Shown here: positions 50,871 to 62,200 of the stretch, piece by piece
How positions within the stretch are numbered: position 1 is the first letter of the stretch
Layout: every line of letters begins with the position of its first letter
Assembly (NCBI GenBank): GCA_000620945.1
Contig: JHZO01000004.1
Span: 558,001-622,000 of the forward strand
Reading direction: 5' to 3'
DNA: 64,000 bases
DNA from: [Clostridium] viride DSM 6836
GTDB lineage: Bacteria; Bacillota; Clostridia; Oscillospirales; Oscillospiraceae
The notes under the pieces: generated by a model
The model's database searches: none
What the model saw: only the letters and a program-made list of their open reading frames with translations
What the model was told of the DNA's origin: nothing
Position numbers and translations under genes: made by a program

Positions 50871-53800
50871 ATGGTTTACAGAGTGTATGTGGAAAAACGA
50901 GAGGAAGTCGCAGTCGAAGCCGCTTCGCTGGCGTCTGATATTCGAACCCTTCTTCAAATAAAGAGCCTAAGCGGACTGCGCCTGCTCAATCGCTATGACG
51001 TGGAGAAGATAGAAGAAACCGTGTTTCAGCAAAGTGTCTCCATGATTCTCTCCGAGCCGCAGCTGGATTTGGTCAGCGAGGCTCTGCCAGAGATCCAGAA
51101 CGGTGTCATCTTCGCGGTGGAATTCCTGCCTGGTCAATTCGATCAGCGGGCAGATTCCGCGGCGCAGTGCATTCAACTCATTGCGCAAGGGGAGCGCCCT
51201 CTTGTGCGCACGGCAAGGGTCTATCTTCTGGAAGGAAACTTGACCGAGGATGAGATCGCAGCCATTAAAAACTATGTCATTAATCCTGTGGAATCGCGAG
51301 AAGCCTCCTTAGAGCCCTATGAGACCCTGGAAATGAGCTATGAGCTTCCCGAAGGCGTGGAAACCCTCCGCGGGTTTCGAGTTTTGGATGAAACTGGTCT
51401 GCGCCAGATCCAGAACGACTATGGTCTTGCCATGGACATGGAGGATTTGCGTTTTTGTCGCGAGTACTTCTATGAGGAGCGTCGCGATCCTACCGTCACT
51501 GAACTGCGAGTGATCGATACCTATTGGTCGGATCACTGCCGTCATACGACCTTCTTAACGACGATCGATAAGGTGACTTTCCAAGATCCTCTGCTTCAAA
51601 AGACCTATGAGGACTATCTCAACACCCGAGAGGCCATTGGACGCACCAAACCCATCAACCTGATGGATCTTGGCACCATTGCCGCCAAGTATCTTCGTCA
51701 GAATGGGAAGCTTCCCAATTTGGACGAGTCCGAAGAGGTAAACGCCTGTACCGTAAAGATTCAGGTAGACACCAAGGACGGCCCGGAAGATTGGCTGCTC
51801 CTGTTTAAGAATGAGACCCACAACCATCCTACGGAGATTGAACCCTTCGGTGGCGCGGCTACCTGTGTGGGCGGAGCCATTCGCGATCCGCTCTCCGGAC
51901 GTTCCTATGTCTATGCAGCCATGCGTCTCACCGGAGCATCGGATCCCTTAAAGCCTGTGAATCAGACAAGAGAAGGAAAGCTGCCACAGCGCACCATTGT
52001 GACGAAGGCAGCCGCCGGGTACAGCTCCTATGGCAACCAAATTGGCCTGACCACAGGGCAGGTGGATGAACTGTATCACCCTGGTTACGAGGCAAAGCGC
52101 ATGGAAATCGGAGCGGTCATTGGGGCGGCACCAGCGGAAAACGTCCGCAGAGAGCGTCCGGATCCGGGCGATGTGGTGATTCTGTTAGGTGGCAGAACAG
52201 GTCGTGATGGCTGCGGTGGGGCGACGGGCTCTTCCAAGTCCCACAGCACCGAGTCGCTGGAGACCAGCGGCGCTGAGGTTCAGAAGGGCAATGCTCCGGA
52301 GGAACGTAAGATTCAGCGTTTGTTCCGCAAAAAGGAAGCGTCCTTGCTGATTAAGCGCTGCAATGACTTTGGCGCCGGTGGCGTATCGGTGGCCATCGGA
52401 GAATTGGCCGATGGGCTGGAGATTGACCTGAACAAGGTTCCCAAGAAGTATGAAGGTTTGGATGGAACCGAACTTGCCATCAGTGAATCGCAGGAACGGA
52501 TGGCGGTTGTGGTTGCCGAAGCGGATGCACCGCGTTTTCTCGCCCTGGCGCAGGAGGAGAACCTTGAGGCTACGGTGGTAGCCACGGTGACGGCCGAGCG
52601 TCGCCTGGTGATGCGCTGGAGAGAGCAGGATATTGTGAACCTGTCCCGTGACTTTTTGGATACCAATGGTGCAGAAAAGCACATTTCTGCCGTGACGGAT
52701 GTGGCAAAGCCGGTGCAAAAACCCAGAGTAACGGACTTTGCAGCTGGCTATCTGGCCTTGGCGGATGAGCTGAATGTATGCTCAAAGCGTGGATTGTCCG
52801 AGCGCTTTGATGCAACAATTGGTTCCGGAACCGTACTCATGCCCTTTGGTGGTGTCTATCAATTAACACCTCCCCAGGCCATGGCACACAAAATCTCCAT
52901 GGAGGAGAAGGATACGGATACCTGTTCCCTCATGGCTTGGGGCTACAACCCCTTTATAGCAGAGCAAAGCCCCTATCACAGTGCGTATCTGGCAGTGGTA
53001 GAATCCGTTTCGAAGCTAATTGCTACGGGTGCTTCCATTGAAGAGACCTATCTCAGTTTCCAAGAGTACTTTGAAAAGCTGGGTAAGGATGAAGCGCGCT
53101 GGGGCAAACCGTTGGCAGCCCTCTTGGGTGCCTTCCGCGCTCAGATGGAGCTTTCCATTGCAGCCATTGGCGGTAAGGATTCCATGAGTGGCAGCTTTGA
53201 AGAGCTGGATGTCCCACCAACCCTCGTTTCCTTTGCCGTAACCACGGATCGCATCAAACACATTCTGTCCCCTGAGTTCAAATCGGCAGGGCATACCCTA
53301 ACGTGGTTGCGTCCAGTCTACGGTGAGGATGGTCTACCCGTGGCGGAATCCTTGCGTGAAGTCTTTGCCACCGTGACCCGCTTAAACCGAGAGGGGAAGC
53401 TTTGTGCGGCCTATACGCCCACCTATGGCGGGGTCGCGGAGGCGATTCTGAAAATGAGCTTCGGCAACGGCATCGGCGTCGCTCTTGAGGAAAGCCGAAC
53501 CTTGGATGAGTTGTTCGGCTATGCCTATGGCTCCTTCCTTCTGGAATTTGAGCGGGAAGAAGATGCTGTGGGAGAGCGCTTAGGAATTACCACGCAGGAG
53601 AGGACGATTTCCTACCAAGGACAAAGCCTTACCCTGCAGGAATTGCTGTCGACCTATGAGAGTAAATTAGAACCGATTTATTCTTGCAATCTGGTGCAGG
53701 AGAAGAAGGACATTCCGGCGTTTTCCTCGTCCCATACCTCCTGGCCCACCCCAGCCGTGAAGCATGCTAAGCCTCGCGCCCTCATTCCAGTTTTCCCAGG

Positions 53801-54566
53801 AACAAACTGTGAGTATGATGTGGCTAAGGCCCTAAGAGCAGCCGGTGCAGAAGCGGAAATTGTCGTCATTCGAAATCTAACGCCTGCTTTAATTTCGCAA
53901 TCCATCGATTTTCTGGCAAGCCGCCTGAACCAGGCGCAGATGGTCGTCATCCCCGGTGGCTTTTCCGGAGGTGATGAACCGGATGGCTCTGCCAAGCTCA
54001 TCACCTCCTTCTTCCGCAATGCGAAGATCAAGGAGCAAGTGAACGAGTTGCTTCACCATCACGATGGTCTCATGTGCGGCATCTGTAATGGTTTCCAAGC
54101 GCTCATTAAATTGGGCCTGGTGCCCTACGGGGAGATTTTGGATACGGATGAAAGCTGTCCGACGTTGACCTACAATACGATTGGGCGACATCAGTCCCGT
54201 TTGGTGCGTACCCGTGTGGCGTCGAATCTCTCCCCTTGGCTCATGGAGACGACGGTAGGAGACATTCACACCGTGCCCATTTCCCACGGGGAAGGCCGCT
54301 TTTTTGCCCCGGAAGGTCTTATCCTGGACTTGGCCGCCAAAGGGCAAATTGCCACCCAGTATGTTGACCTACAGGGCCAGCCCACCACGGATGTCAGCTA
54401 CAATCCCAATAACTCTGCCTATGCCATTGAGGGAATCACCTCGCCAGATGGACGAATTTTTGGTAAAATGGGGCATACTGAGCGTATTGGTGCAGGTCTT
54501 TACAAAAACGTGCCCGGAAACTACGATATGGGCCTGTTCCGCTCTGCGGTGAAATACTTTACCTAA
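50871..54566 (+). CDS. purL: FGAM synthase, single-chain
   Basis: 1231 residues, the fused long form (no separate PurQ/PurS). The synthetase part shows SDHCRHTTFLT, FKNETHNHPTEIEPFGGAATCVGG, GGRTGRDGCGGATGSSK and CNDFGAGGVSVAIGEL. The C-terminal glutaminase has a full triad: Cys in GLMCGICNGFQALIKLG and His-Glu in ISHGEGRF. It converts FGAR to FGAM with glutamine. It keeps a normal glutaminase, in contrast to PurF. Start ATG follows AAAGGGAGGGG. Confidence 0.96.
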   Translation: MVYRVYVEKREEVAVEAASLASDIRTLLQIKSLSGLRLLNRYDVEKIEETVFQQSVSMILSEPQLDLVSEALPEIQNGVIFAVEFLPGQFDQRADSAAQCIQLIAQGERPLVRTARVYLLEGNLTEDEIAAIKNYVINPVESREASLEPYETLEMSYELPEGVETLRGFRVLDETGLRQIQNDYGLAMDMEDLRFCREYFYEERRDPTVTELRVIDTYWSDHCRHTTFLTTIDKVTFQDPLLQKTYEDYLNTREAIGRTKPINLMDLGTIAAKYLRQNGKLPNLDESEEVNACTVKIQVDTKDGPEDWLLLFKNETHNHPTEIEPFGGAATCVGGAIRDPLSGRSYVYAAMRLTGASDPLKPVNQTREGKLPQRTIVTKAAAGYSSYGNQIGLTTGQVDELYHPGYEAKRMEIGAVIGAAPAENVRRERPDPGDVVILLGGRTGRDGCGGATGSSKSHSTESLETSGAEVQKGNAPEERKIQRLFRKKEASLLIKRCNDFGAGGVSVAIGELADGLEIDLNKVPKKYEGLDGTELAISESQERMAVVVAEADAPRFLALAQEENLEATVVATVTAERRLVMRWREQDIVNLSRDFLDTNGAEKHISAVTDVAKPVQKPRVTDFAAGYLALADELNVCSKRGLSERFDATIGSGTVLMPFGGVYQLTPPQAMAHKISMEEKDTDTCSLMAWGYNPFIAEQSPYHSAYLAVVESVSKLIATGASIEETYLSFQEYFEKLGKDEARWGKPLAALLGAFRAQMELSIAAIGGKDSMSGSFEELDVPPTLVSFAVTTDRIKHILSPEFKSAGHTLTWLRPVYGEDGLPVAESLREVFATVTRLNREGKLCAAYTPTYGGVAEAILKMSFGNGIGVALEESRTLDELFGYAYGSFLLEFEREEDAVGERLGITTQERTISYQGQSLTLQELLSTYESKLEPIYSCNLVQEKKDIPAFSSSHTSWPTPAVKHAKPRALIPVFPGTNCEYDVAKALRAAGAEAEIVVIRNLTPALISQSIDFLASRLNQAQMVVIPGGFSGGDEPDGSAKLITSFFRNAKIKEQVNELLHHHDGLMCGICNGFQALIKLGLVPYGEILDTDESCPTLTYNTIGRHQSRLVRTRVASNLSPWLMETTVGDIHTVPISHGEGRFFAPEGLILDLAAKGQIATQYVDLQGQPTTDVSYNPNNSAYAIEGITSPDGRIFGKMGHTERIGAGLYKNVPGNYDMGLFRSAVKYFT

Positions 54567-54587
54567 CTTGAAGGAGGAAGCTTTACG

Positions 54588-56090
54588 ATGGCATATTACT
54601 ATTCCGAACCCTCTCGTACTTTTAGTGAGTACCTTTTAGTCCCCGGTTACACCTCAGAGGAGTGCCGTCCCGACAACGTATCCTTGCGTGTTCCCATGGT
54701 GAAACATAAGCGTGGGGAAGAGCCCGATCTTTCGTTGAACATTCCGCTGGTTTCTGCCATTATGCAGGCCGTTTCGGATGATAAAATGGCGGTTGCCTTA
54801 GCAAAGGAAGGCGGCGTTGCCTTTGTTTTCGGGTCCCAGTCCATTGAAAGCGAGGCAGCCATGGTTGCCCGTGCTAAGGCATATAAGGCAGGGTTTGTAG
54901 CCAGTGACTCAAACCTGAAGCCCGACTCTACTTTGGCGGATGTCCTGAACCTTCTGAAGGCGACCGGGCACTCCACTATGGCTGTAACCGACAGTGGAAC
55001 CCCCAACGGGAAGCTCATGGGTTTGGTGACCAGCCGCGACTATCGTGTGAGCCGTATGTCTCCTGAGGTCAAGGTCTCCGAGTTTATGACCCCGGTGGAT
55101 CGCCTGATTACCGCACCGAAGCACACCACCTTGAAGCAGGCCAACGACATCATTTGGGAGCATAAGCTCAACGCCCTTCCCATCGTGGATGAGAACGGTC
55201 TGCTCATGAGCTTCGTCTTCCGCAAGGACTATTCCTCCCATAAGGACAACCCCCGTGAGCTTTTGGACTCCCAGAAGAGATATGTGGTGGGTGCCGGCAT
55301 CAATACCTTGGATTACGAGCAGCGCGTCCCTGCCCTTGTGGAGGCCGGAGCGGATATTCTCTGTATCGACTCCTCCGAAGGCTTCACCGTTTGGCAAAAG
55401 CGCACCTTGGAATTTGTGCGTAGCAAGTACGGTGAGACGGTCAAGGTCGGGGCAGGTAACGTGGTAGACCGGGAAGGCTTCCTCTTCCTAGCTGAGGCAG
55501 GGGCAGACTTTGTCAAGGTTGGCATTGGCGGCGGCTCCATTTGTATCACCCGCGAGCAAAAGGGCATTGGCCGTGGCCAAGCAACGGCACTCATTGAAGT
55601 TGCCGCGGCTCGCGATGAGTACTATGAGAAGACCGGTATCTATGTCCCCATTTGCTCCGACGGTGGCATCGTACACGACTACCATATGACCCTTGCTCTT
55701 GCGATGGGTGCGGATTTCCTCATGCTGGGCCGCTACTTTGCTCGTTTTGACGAAAGCCCCACCAATAAGCTGAACATTAACGGTACCTACGTGAAGGAAT
55801 ATTGGGGTGAAGGCTCCAACCGTGCCCGCAACTGGCAGCGCTATGACCTGGGCGGCAAGAGTGACCTATCCTTTGAGGAAGGTGTCGATTCCTATGTTGT
55901 GTACGCCGGCAGCCTGCAGGATAACGTGGCAAAGAGCCTGTATAAGGTGAAGTCCACCATGTGTAACTGCGGTGTCATGAGCATTCCCGAGTTGCAGAAC
56001 AACGCTAAGATCACCTTGGTTTCCTCCACCAGTATCGTGGAAGGTGGCTATCATGACGTAACCCTGCGTTCCACCAATACGACGGTGTAA
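54588..56090 (+). CDS. guaB: IMP dehydrogenase
   Basis: 500 residues. The NAD/IMP barrel is interrupted by two CBS domains (about residues 115-245: TMAVTDSG...[30 protein letters not shown]). The catalytic loop Cys is in [15 protein letters not shown], and [12 protein letters not shown] and [14 protein letters not shown] follow. It oxidises IMP to XMP, the branch to GTP. Being at the end of the IMP genes it couples IMP supply to guanine synthesis. Confidence 0.93.
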   Translation: MAYYYSEPSRTFSEYLLVPGYTSEECRPDNVSLRVPMVKHKRGEEPDLSLNIPLVSAIMQAVSDDKMAVALAKEGGVAFVFGSQSIESEAAMVARAKAYKAGFVASDSNLKPDSTLADVLNLLKATGHSTMAVTDSGTPNGKLMGLVTSRDYRVSRMSPEVKVSEFMTPVDRLITAPKHTTLKQANDIIWEHKLNALPIVDENGLLMSFVFRKDYSSHKDNPRELLDSQKRYVVGAGINTLDYEQRVPALVEAGADILCIDSSEGFTVWQKRTLEFVRSKYGETVKVGAGNVVDREGFLFLAEAGADFVKVGIGGGSICITREQKGIGRGQATALIEVAAARDEYYEKTGIYVPICSDGGIVHDYHMTLALAMGADFLMLGRYFARFDESPTNKLNINGTYVKEYWGEGSNRARNWQRYDLGGKSDLSFEEGVDSYVVYAGSLQDNVAKSLYKVKSTMCNCGVMSIPELQNNAKITLVSSTSIVEGGYHDVTLRSTNTTV

Positions 56091-56117
56091 TGCGTTCTCA
56101 TTGAGGGAGGTAGAGCT

Positions 56118-57785
56118 ATGAAAAGTGACATTGAAATTGCGCAGAGCTGCTCCTTACAGCACATCCGTGACATTGCCGCTGTTGCAGGGGTTCCTGAGCA
56201 GTATTTAGAACAGTACGGAAACTACAAAGCAAAAGTGGATTATCACCTGCTTACGGACATTGCCCGTCCGGACGGCAAGTTGATCCTAGTCACCGCGATT
56301 AACCCAACTCCCGCGGGAGAGGGTAAGACCACCACAACGGTTGGCCTGGCAGATGGCTTGCGGAAGATCGGAAAAAATGCAATCGTAGCCCTGCGCGAAC
56401 CCTCCCTAGGCCCAGTTTTTGGTCTAAAGGGAGGTGCTGCGGGTGGAGGCTACGCCCAAGTCGTTCCCATGGAGGATATCAACCTCCACTTTACCGGGGA
56501 CTTTCATGCCATCGGCGCAGCAAACAACCTGCTTGCTGCCATCTTGGATAACCACATTTATCAGGGAAACGCCCTTCAGATTGACCCGAAGCGCATTACT
56601 TGGCGCCGCTGTGTAGATATGAATGATCGTCAGCTGCGGAACATCGTGGATGGGCTTGGCGGCCGCGTGAATGGATCTCCCCGAGAAGACGGGTTTGATA
56701 TCACCGTTGCTTCCGAAATCATGGCAATTCTTTGTTTGGCAAGCTCGATTGCAGACTTAAAAGAGCGCTTAGGTCGCATCATTGTCGGCTATACTTATGA
56801 CGAAACTCCCGTAACCGCCGCCGACCTGAAAGCACAGGGGGCCATGACGGCTCTCCTAAAGGATGCGTTAAAGCCCAACTTGGTGCAGACCTTGGAGGGA
56901 ACACCGGCCTTCATTCATGGTGGCCCCTTTGCGAACATTGCCCACGGTTGCAATTCGATCATGGCCACCAGAGCAGCGCTAAAATTAGGCGACTATGCCG
57001 TAACCGAAGCAGGCTTTGGTGCGGACCTAGGGGCAGAAAAATTCCTGGATATCAAGTGCCGTATGGCAGGCTTGTCACCGTCTGCCGTGGTGGTGGTGGC
57101 TTCCGTTCGTGCGCTAAAGCATCATGGTGGTGCGGCCAAGGCGGATCTTGGCAATGAGAACCTAAATGCCTTGGAAAAAGGTCTTCCAAACCTTCTACAG
57201 CATGTAGAAAACATCACGCAGGTCTTTGGCCTTCCTTGTGTAGTAGCCATTAACCGTTTCCCCTTGGATACTGAACGAGAATTAGCGCTCATTGAGAGCA
57301 AGTGCCGTGCCTTAGGAGTCAATGTGGCCCTTTCTGAAGTTTGGGCAAAAGGGGGAGAGGGTGGCCGCGCCCTGGCAGAAGAGGTTGTACGTCTCTGCGA
57401 AACCCCGAATCGCTTTGAACAGAGCTATTCCTTGGATCTTTCCATTGAAGAAAAGCTGGAGGCGATTGTCAAAAAGATCTATCATGGCGATGGAGTCCTG
57501 CTGACTCCCAATGCCAAGAAACAGGCCAAGCAGCTGGCAGAGCAAGGCTTTTCCAAGCTTCCGATCTGCATGGCAAAGACGCAGTATAGTTTTTCTGATG
57601 ATGCCAGCCTTTTAGGTGCACCCCGCGGCTTTACGGTGACGGTGCGAAACCTCAAGGCATCCGCAGGTGCAGGATTTTTGGTAGCGCTGACGGGCGATAT
57701 TTTAACCATGCCGGGACTTCCAAAGGTGCCTTCCGCAGAGAAAATCGATGTCGACGAATCAGGTGTGATTTCGGGTTTGTTCTAA
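56118..57785 (+). CDS. fhs: Formate-tetrahydrofolate ligase
   Basis: 555 residues. [20 protein letters not shown] is the ATP-binding loop; [35 protein letters not shown] and [14 protein letters not shown] are characteristic. It makes 10-formyl-THF from formate and ATP, the cofactor consumed by PurN and the AICAR transformylase upstream. No promoter is visible before it; it is the last gene of the purine transcription unit. Confidence 0.96.
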   Translation: MKSDIEIAQSCSLQHIRDIAAVAGVPEQYLEQYGNYKAKVDYHLLTDIARPDGKLILVTAINPTPAGEGKTTTTVGLADGLRKIGKNAIVALREPSLGPVFGLKGGAAGGGYAQVVPMEDINLHFTGDFHAIGAANNLLAAILDNHIYQGNALQIDPKRITWRRCVDMNDRQLRNIVDGLGGRVNGSPREDGFDITVASEIMAILCLASSIADLKERLGRIIVGYTYDETPVTAADLKAQGAMTALLKDALKPNLVQTLEGTPAFIHGGPFANIAHGCNSIMATRAALKLGDYAVTEAGFGADLGAEKFLDIKCRMAGLSPSAVVVVASVRALKHHGGAAKADLGNENLNALEKGLPNLLQHVENITQVFGLPCVVAINRFPLDTERELALIESKCRALGVNVALSEVWAKGGEGGRALAEEVVRLCETPNRFEQSYSLDLSIEEKLEAIVKKIYHGDGVLLTPNAKKQAKQLAEQGFSKLPICMAKTQYSFSDDASLLGAPRGFTVTVRNLKASAGAGFLVALTGDILTMPGLPKVPSAEKIDVDESGVISGLF

Positions 57786-57803
57786 TTAAATCTCGAAAAT
57801 AAC

Positions 57804-57832
57804 TTGACAAACATAATACGACTATATATAAT
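57804..57832 (+). promoter_or_regulatory. Promoter of the pyrimidine operon
   Basis: TTGACA (57804-57809), 17 bp, TATAAT (57827-57832): a near-consensus promoter. Confidence 0.85.
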
Positions 57833-57939
57833 ATCTTCCGGCATAAACGTAGATTCGCTTGGTCGAATCGAAAGTGAAAACATCCCCGCCTGGGAAACTG
57901 GGCGGGGTCTTGTAAAATAGGAAATTTGAGGTGAAATTA
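57833..57939 (+). promoter_or_regulatory. pyr operon leader with two hairpins
   Basis: A short hairpin GATTCG/CGAATC (57852-57869) is followed by CCCCGCC/GGCGGGG (57884-57907) and TCTTGT, a weak terminator-like structure. No PyrR anti-antiterminator consensus was recognised. It may be a pyrimidine-sensitive attenuator. Confidence 0.45.
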
Positions 57940-59202
57940 GTGAAGTATTTGCTCTCCGGTTTGATGATTTGTACAGCCGACAACGTTCGGCGTGCTGATG
58001 TATTCATCAATCAGGGTCGCATTGCTGCTATTTCTCCCTTGAGTCCGGTCGATTCCGATACTACTGTGATTCAACTTGAGGGTTGTTATTTATTTCCCGG
58101 TTTCGTAGATGTACATGTACATCTGCGTGAACCGGGTTTTTCTTATAAAGAGACAGTAGAGACCGGGACAAGAGCCGCGGCTCGAGGGGGATTTACCAGC
58201 ATTTGTACCATGCCAAACCTTAAGCCTGCCCCCGATAGTCGGGAACACTTACAGGAGCAGCTGGACCTGCTTTTGGCAAATGCGCTGGTGCATGTGTATC
58301 CCTATGGAACCATCAGCGTCGGGGAACAAGGAAGAGAACTTTCTGATTTAGAGGGCATGGCTCCGGATGTCATTGCGTTCTCCGACGATGGACGCGGAGT
58401 GCAAGAGGATGCCAAGATGGAGGAAGCCATGCTTCGGGCGAAGGCGCTGGGCAAGCTGATCGTTGCACACTGTGAGGACGAGCGATTGCTCCACGCAGGT
58501 TATATCCACGACGGGGACTATGCCAAAGCCCATGGGCATAAGGGGATTTGCTCCGAAAGTGAGTGGGGACAAGTAAAGCGTGATCTGGATCTGGTGCGAA
58601 AAACAGGATGTGCTTACCACGTTTGCCACGTTTCGACCAAGGAAAGCGTCGCGCTCATCCGAGAAGCGAAAAAAGAAGGACTCGATGTCACCTGTGAGAC
58701 AGCACCCCATTATCTGGTGCTGACCGATGCGGACTTGCAGGAGGATGGACGATTTAAGATGAATCCGCCTCTGCGTGGTGTGGAGGATCGTGCGGCACTG
58801 CGAGAAGGTCTGTTGGATGGAACGGTAGACATGATTGCAACCGATCATGCCCCGCACTCGGAGGAAGAAAAGTCTCGCGGCTTACAAGGGAGCTTCATGG
58901 GTGTGGTCGGACTAGAAACGGCTTTCCCGGTGCTATACACACACTTAGTCAAGGGAGGGGTTTGCAGCTTGGAACAGCTGGTTTCATGGATGCATCATAA
59001 GCCCATGCAGCGTTTTGGGATTGGTAGTCCCATCGAGGTCGGGGCCCCTGCGACCTTTACGATCTTTGACCTAGAAAGAAACTATGTGATTGACCCCGAC
59101 GAGTTCCAGTCAAAAGGGAGAAGTACGCCTTTTGCCGGGGAAGCTGTCTGGGGTGTTTGTAAGATGACGATGGTGGATGGAACGATTGTGTGGGAGGATT
59201 AA
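57940..59202 (+). CDS. pyrC: Dihydroorotase
   Basis: 420 residues, the class I (type with binuclear zinc) form: FPGFVDVHVHLREPGF (HxH ligands), GGFTSICTMPNLKP, IVAHCEDE, HVCHVSTKES, TCETAPHYL and MIATDHAPHS (Asp ligand). It cyclises carbamoyl aspartate. The start is GTG at 57940, six bases after GAGGTG; a GTG nine bases upstream lies in the ribosome binding site. First gene of the pyr operon. Confidence 0.94.
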   Translation: MKYLLSGLMICTADNVRRADVFINQGRIAAISPLSPVDSDTTVIQLEGCYLFPGFVDVHVHLREPGFSYKETVETGTRAAARGGFTSICTMPNLKPAPDSREHLQEQLDLLLANALVHVYPYGTISVGEQGRELSDLEGMAPDVIAFSDDGRGVQEDAKMEEAMLRAKALGKLIVAHCEDERLLHAGYIHDGDYAKAHGHKGICSESEWGQVKRDLDLVRKTGCAYHVCHVSTKESVALIREAKKEGLDVTCETAPHYLVLTDADLQEDGRFKMNPPLRGVEDRAALREGLLDGTVDMIATDHAPHSEEEKSRGLQGSFMGVVGLETAFPVLYTHLVKGGVCSLEQLVSWMHHKPMQRFGIGSPIEVGAPATFTIFDLERNYVIDPDEFQSKGRSTPFAGEAVWGVCKMTMVDGTIVWED

Positions 59203-59205
59203 AAC

Positions 59206-62200
59206 ATGCCAAAGAGAACCGATATTCGTAAAGTATTAGTTATTGGGTCTGGTCCGATTGTGATTGGGCAGGCCGCAGAATTTGACTATGCCGGGACGCA
59301 AGCTTGTCTTGCTTTGAAGGAAGAAGGCTATGAGGTCATCTTAGTGAACTCGAACCCTGCGACCATCATGACGGATGTCAACATGGCCGATAAAGTATAT
59401 ATGGAGCCCCTCACCTTGGAGTATGTGGCAAAGATCCTGCGCTACGAGCGTCCCGACGGCATTGTCCCCGGCATCGGTGGACAGACGGGCTTAAACCTTG
59501 CCATTCAGCTGCAAAAGAAGGGGATTCTGGACGAGTGCCAGGTAGAGCTTTTGGGCACCCCGGCGGAGAGCATCGAGCGCGCAGAAGACCGAGAGCTCTT
59601 TAAACTGATGTGCGAGTCCATTGGCGAACCTGTGCTGCCCTCGGTCATTGCCCACACCGTGGAAGAGGGCGTGGAGGCAGCCAAGGAAATCGGCTACCCG
59701 GTGGTCCTGCGTCCAGCGTTTACCTTGGGCGGAACCGGAGGCGGCTTTGCTGACAACGAAGGTGAGCTGCGCGAAATTATGAAGAATGCCCTGGTGCTGT
59801 CTCCCGTTGGCCAAGTCATGGTGGAGAAAAGCGTCAAGGGTTGGAAGGAAATTGAGTTTGAGGTTATGCGCGACGCCACCGACGCGGCCATCGCCATCTG
59901 CGACATGGAGAACATTGATCCCGTGGGCGTTCACACCGGTGACTCCATGGTGGTTGCCCCTTGCCAAAGTGTGAATGCAGAGGATCTCTCCATGCTGCGT
60001 GAGAGTGCGCTGAAGATCATTCGAACCTTGAAGATTGCCGGTGGCTGCAATGTGCAGTTCGCGCTGTCTCCAACCTCCTCAGAATATTACCTCATTGAGG
60101 TGAATCCCCGCGTGTCCCGCTCCTCTGCCTTGGCATCCAAGGCCAGCGGATACCCCATTGCACGGGTGACGGCAAAAATCGCTGTGGGTATGAACCTGGA
60201 TGAAATTATGATTACCGACCGCTCGGCTCTATTTAACCCCTCGCTGGGCTATGTGGTCACCAAAATGTCTCGCTTCCCCTTCGATAAGTTTGCCAGTGCA
60301 TCCAACAAGCTGGGCACGCAGATGAAGGCAACCGGTGAAGTCATGAGCATTGGTATGACCTTGAAGGAAAGTATGATGAAAGCCATTCGTTCCTTGGAGA
60401 ACGGAGCCATTCACCTTTCCATGCCAAAGTTCGATGGATGGAGCCGAGAGGCGCTTCTTGAGTATGTGAAAGATGGCACCGACGACCGGATCTATGCCAT
60501 TGCACAGATGTTCCGTCTAGGTGCAAGCACGGAAGAGGTCTATGAGGCTACGATGATTGAGTCGGTATTCCTCAATGTTGTGCGTGAGATTTGTGAGCAG
60601 GAAACGATCCTTGCCAAGCACCCCAATGGCCTCGAAGCATTAATAGCAGCCAAGCGTTCCGGATTCTCCGATTTTGCCATTGCGAAGCTCTGGAATCAAT
60701 CCGAAGAAGACGTTTTCGCCTTGCGTAAGCGCGAAGGCATCTTCCCCGAATACCTGATGATTGACACCTGCGCGGCTGGCCCGGATAGTTACATTCCGTA
60801 TTTCTATTCTTCCTACCATAAAGCAGGGAAACATGGGGTTAGCGATCGCCCGAAGATCATCGTTCTCGGTTCCGGCCCCATTCGAATCGGTCAGGGTGTG
60901 GAGTTTGACTACTCCACCGTACATGCGGTGCAAACGATTAAAAAGTATGGCTACGAGTCCATCATCATCAATAACAACCCGGAAACCGTTTCCACGGATC
61001 ATACCACGGGGGATAAACTGTATTTCGAGCCCCTTACCGTGGAAGATGTGATGAATATCATCGAGCGGGAGCAGCCCATTGGCGTCATTGCCACCTTAGG
61101 CGGACAAACGGCCATCAATCTGGCCGCCTCGCTGGAACAGCGTGGGGTAAAGCTGATCGGTACGGGGGTTGCCGCCATCGAGCGCGCGGAAAACCGCGAC
61201 AGCTTTGATAAGATTATGCAGCAGCTTCACATTCCGCAGCCGAAGGGCAAGGCCGTCACCAACATTGAAGATGGGGTAAAAACCGCTGCAGAAATCGGGT
61301 ACCCGGTTCTTATTCGTCCCAGCTATGTGCTCGGTGGCCGTGCCATGCAGATTGTCAACAACGAGGAATCCCTGCGCACCTATATGAAGAGTGCCGTGGA
61401 AATCAACGAAAAGCAGCCGGTGCTGGTGGACAAGTACATCACCGGCAAGGAGTTGGAGGTCGATGCCGTGTGCGACGGAGTCGATGTGTTCATCCCCGGT
61501 ATCATGGAGCACGTGGAGCGCACAGGCATCCACTCGGGCGACAGCATCAGCGTCTATCCGACCTTTAGTGTCTCGGATCAGGCAAAGGGCACGATTTTGG
61601 AGTATACCAAACGCTTGGGACTTGGCATCGGGATCGTGGGTCTCTTTAACATTCAATTTATCGTGGATGAGAACGAGGACGTCTATGTCATCGAGGTCAA
61701 TCCTCGCTCCAGCCGTACCGTTCCCTTCCTCTCCAAGGCAACCGGCTATCCCATTGCCGACATAGCCACCTATGTCATCCTGGGCAAAAGTCTCAAGGAG
61801 CAAGGAATCTTTACCATGTACCCCAATGAGAAACAGCGTTGGTACGTGAAGGTGCCGGCCTTCTCCTTCTCCAAGCTGCGAGGCATGGACACCTATCTTT
61901 CCCCCGAAATGAAGTCCACCGGCGAGGCCATTGGCTATGACAACCAGCTCAACCGTGCCCTCTATAAAGCCTTGCAGGCGTCCGGTCTTAAAGTGATGAA
62001 TTATGGCACCGTGCTGGCAACCATTGCGGATAAGGATAAGGAAGAGGCCCTGCCCCTGATTCGCCGCTTCTATAATTTGGGCTTTAACATTGAAGCCACC
62101 AGCGGAACCGCGGCCTTCCTAAAGGGCTACGGAATTCGTACTCGAGTACGCCAAAAGATCAGTGAAGGCAGTGATGAAATCCTAAATGGCTTGCGTCAGG

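Noticed and set aside
57833-57939. PyrR-binding attenuator
   Set aside because: The expected PyrR-binding loop consensus was not found in the hairpins.
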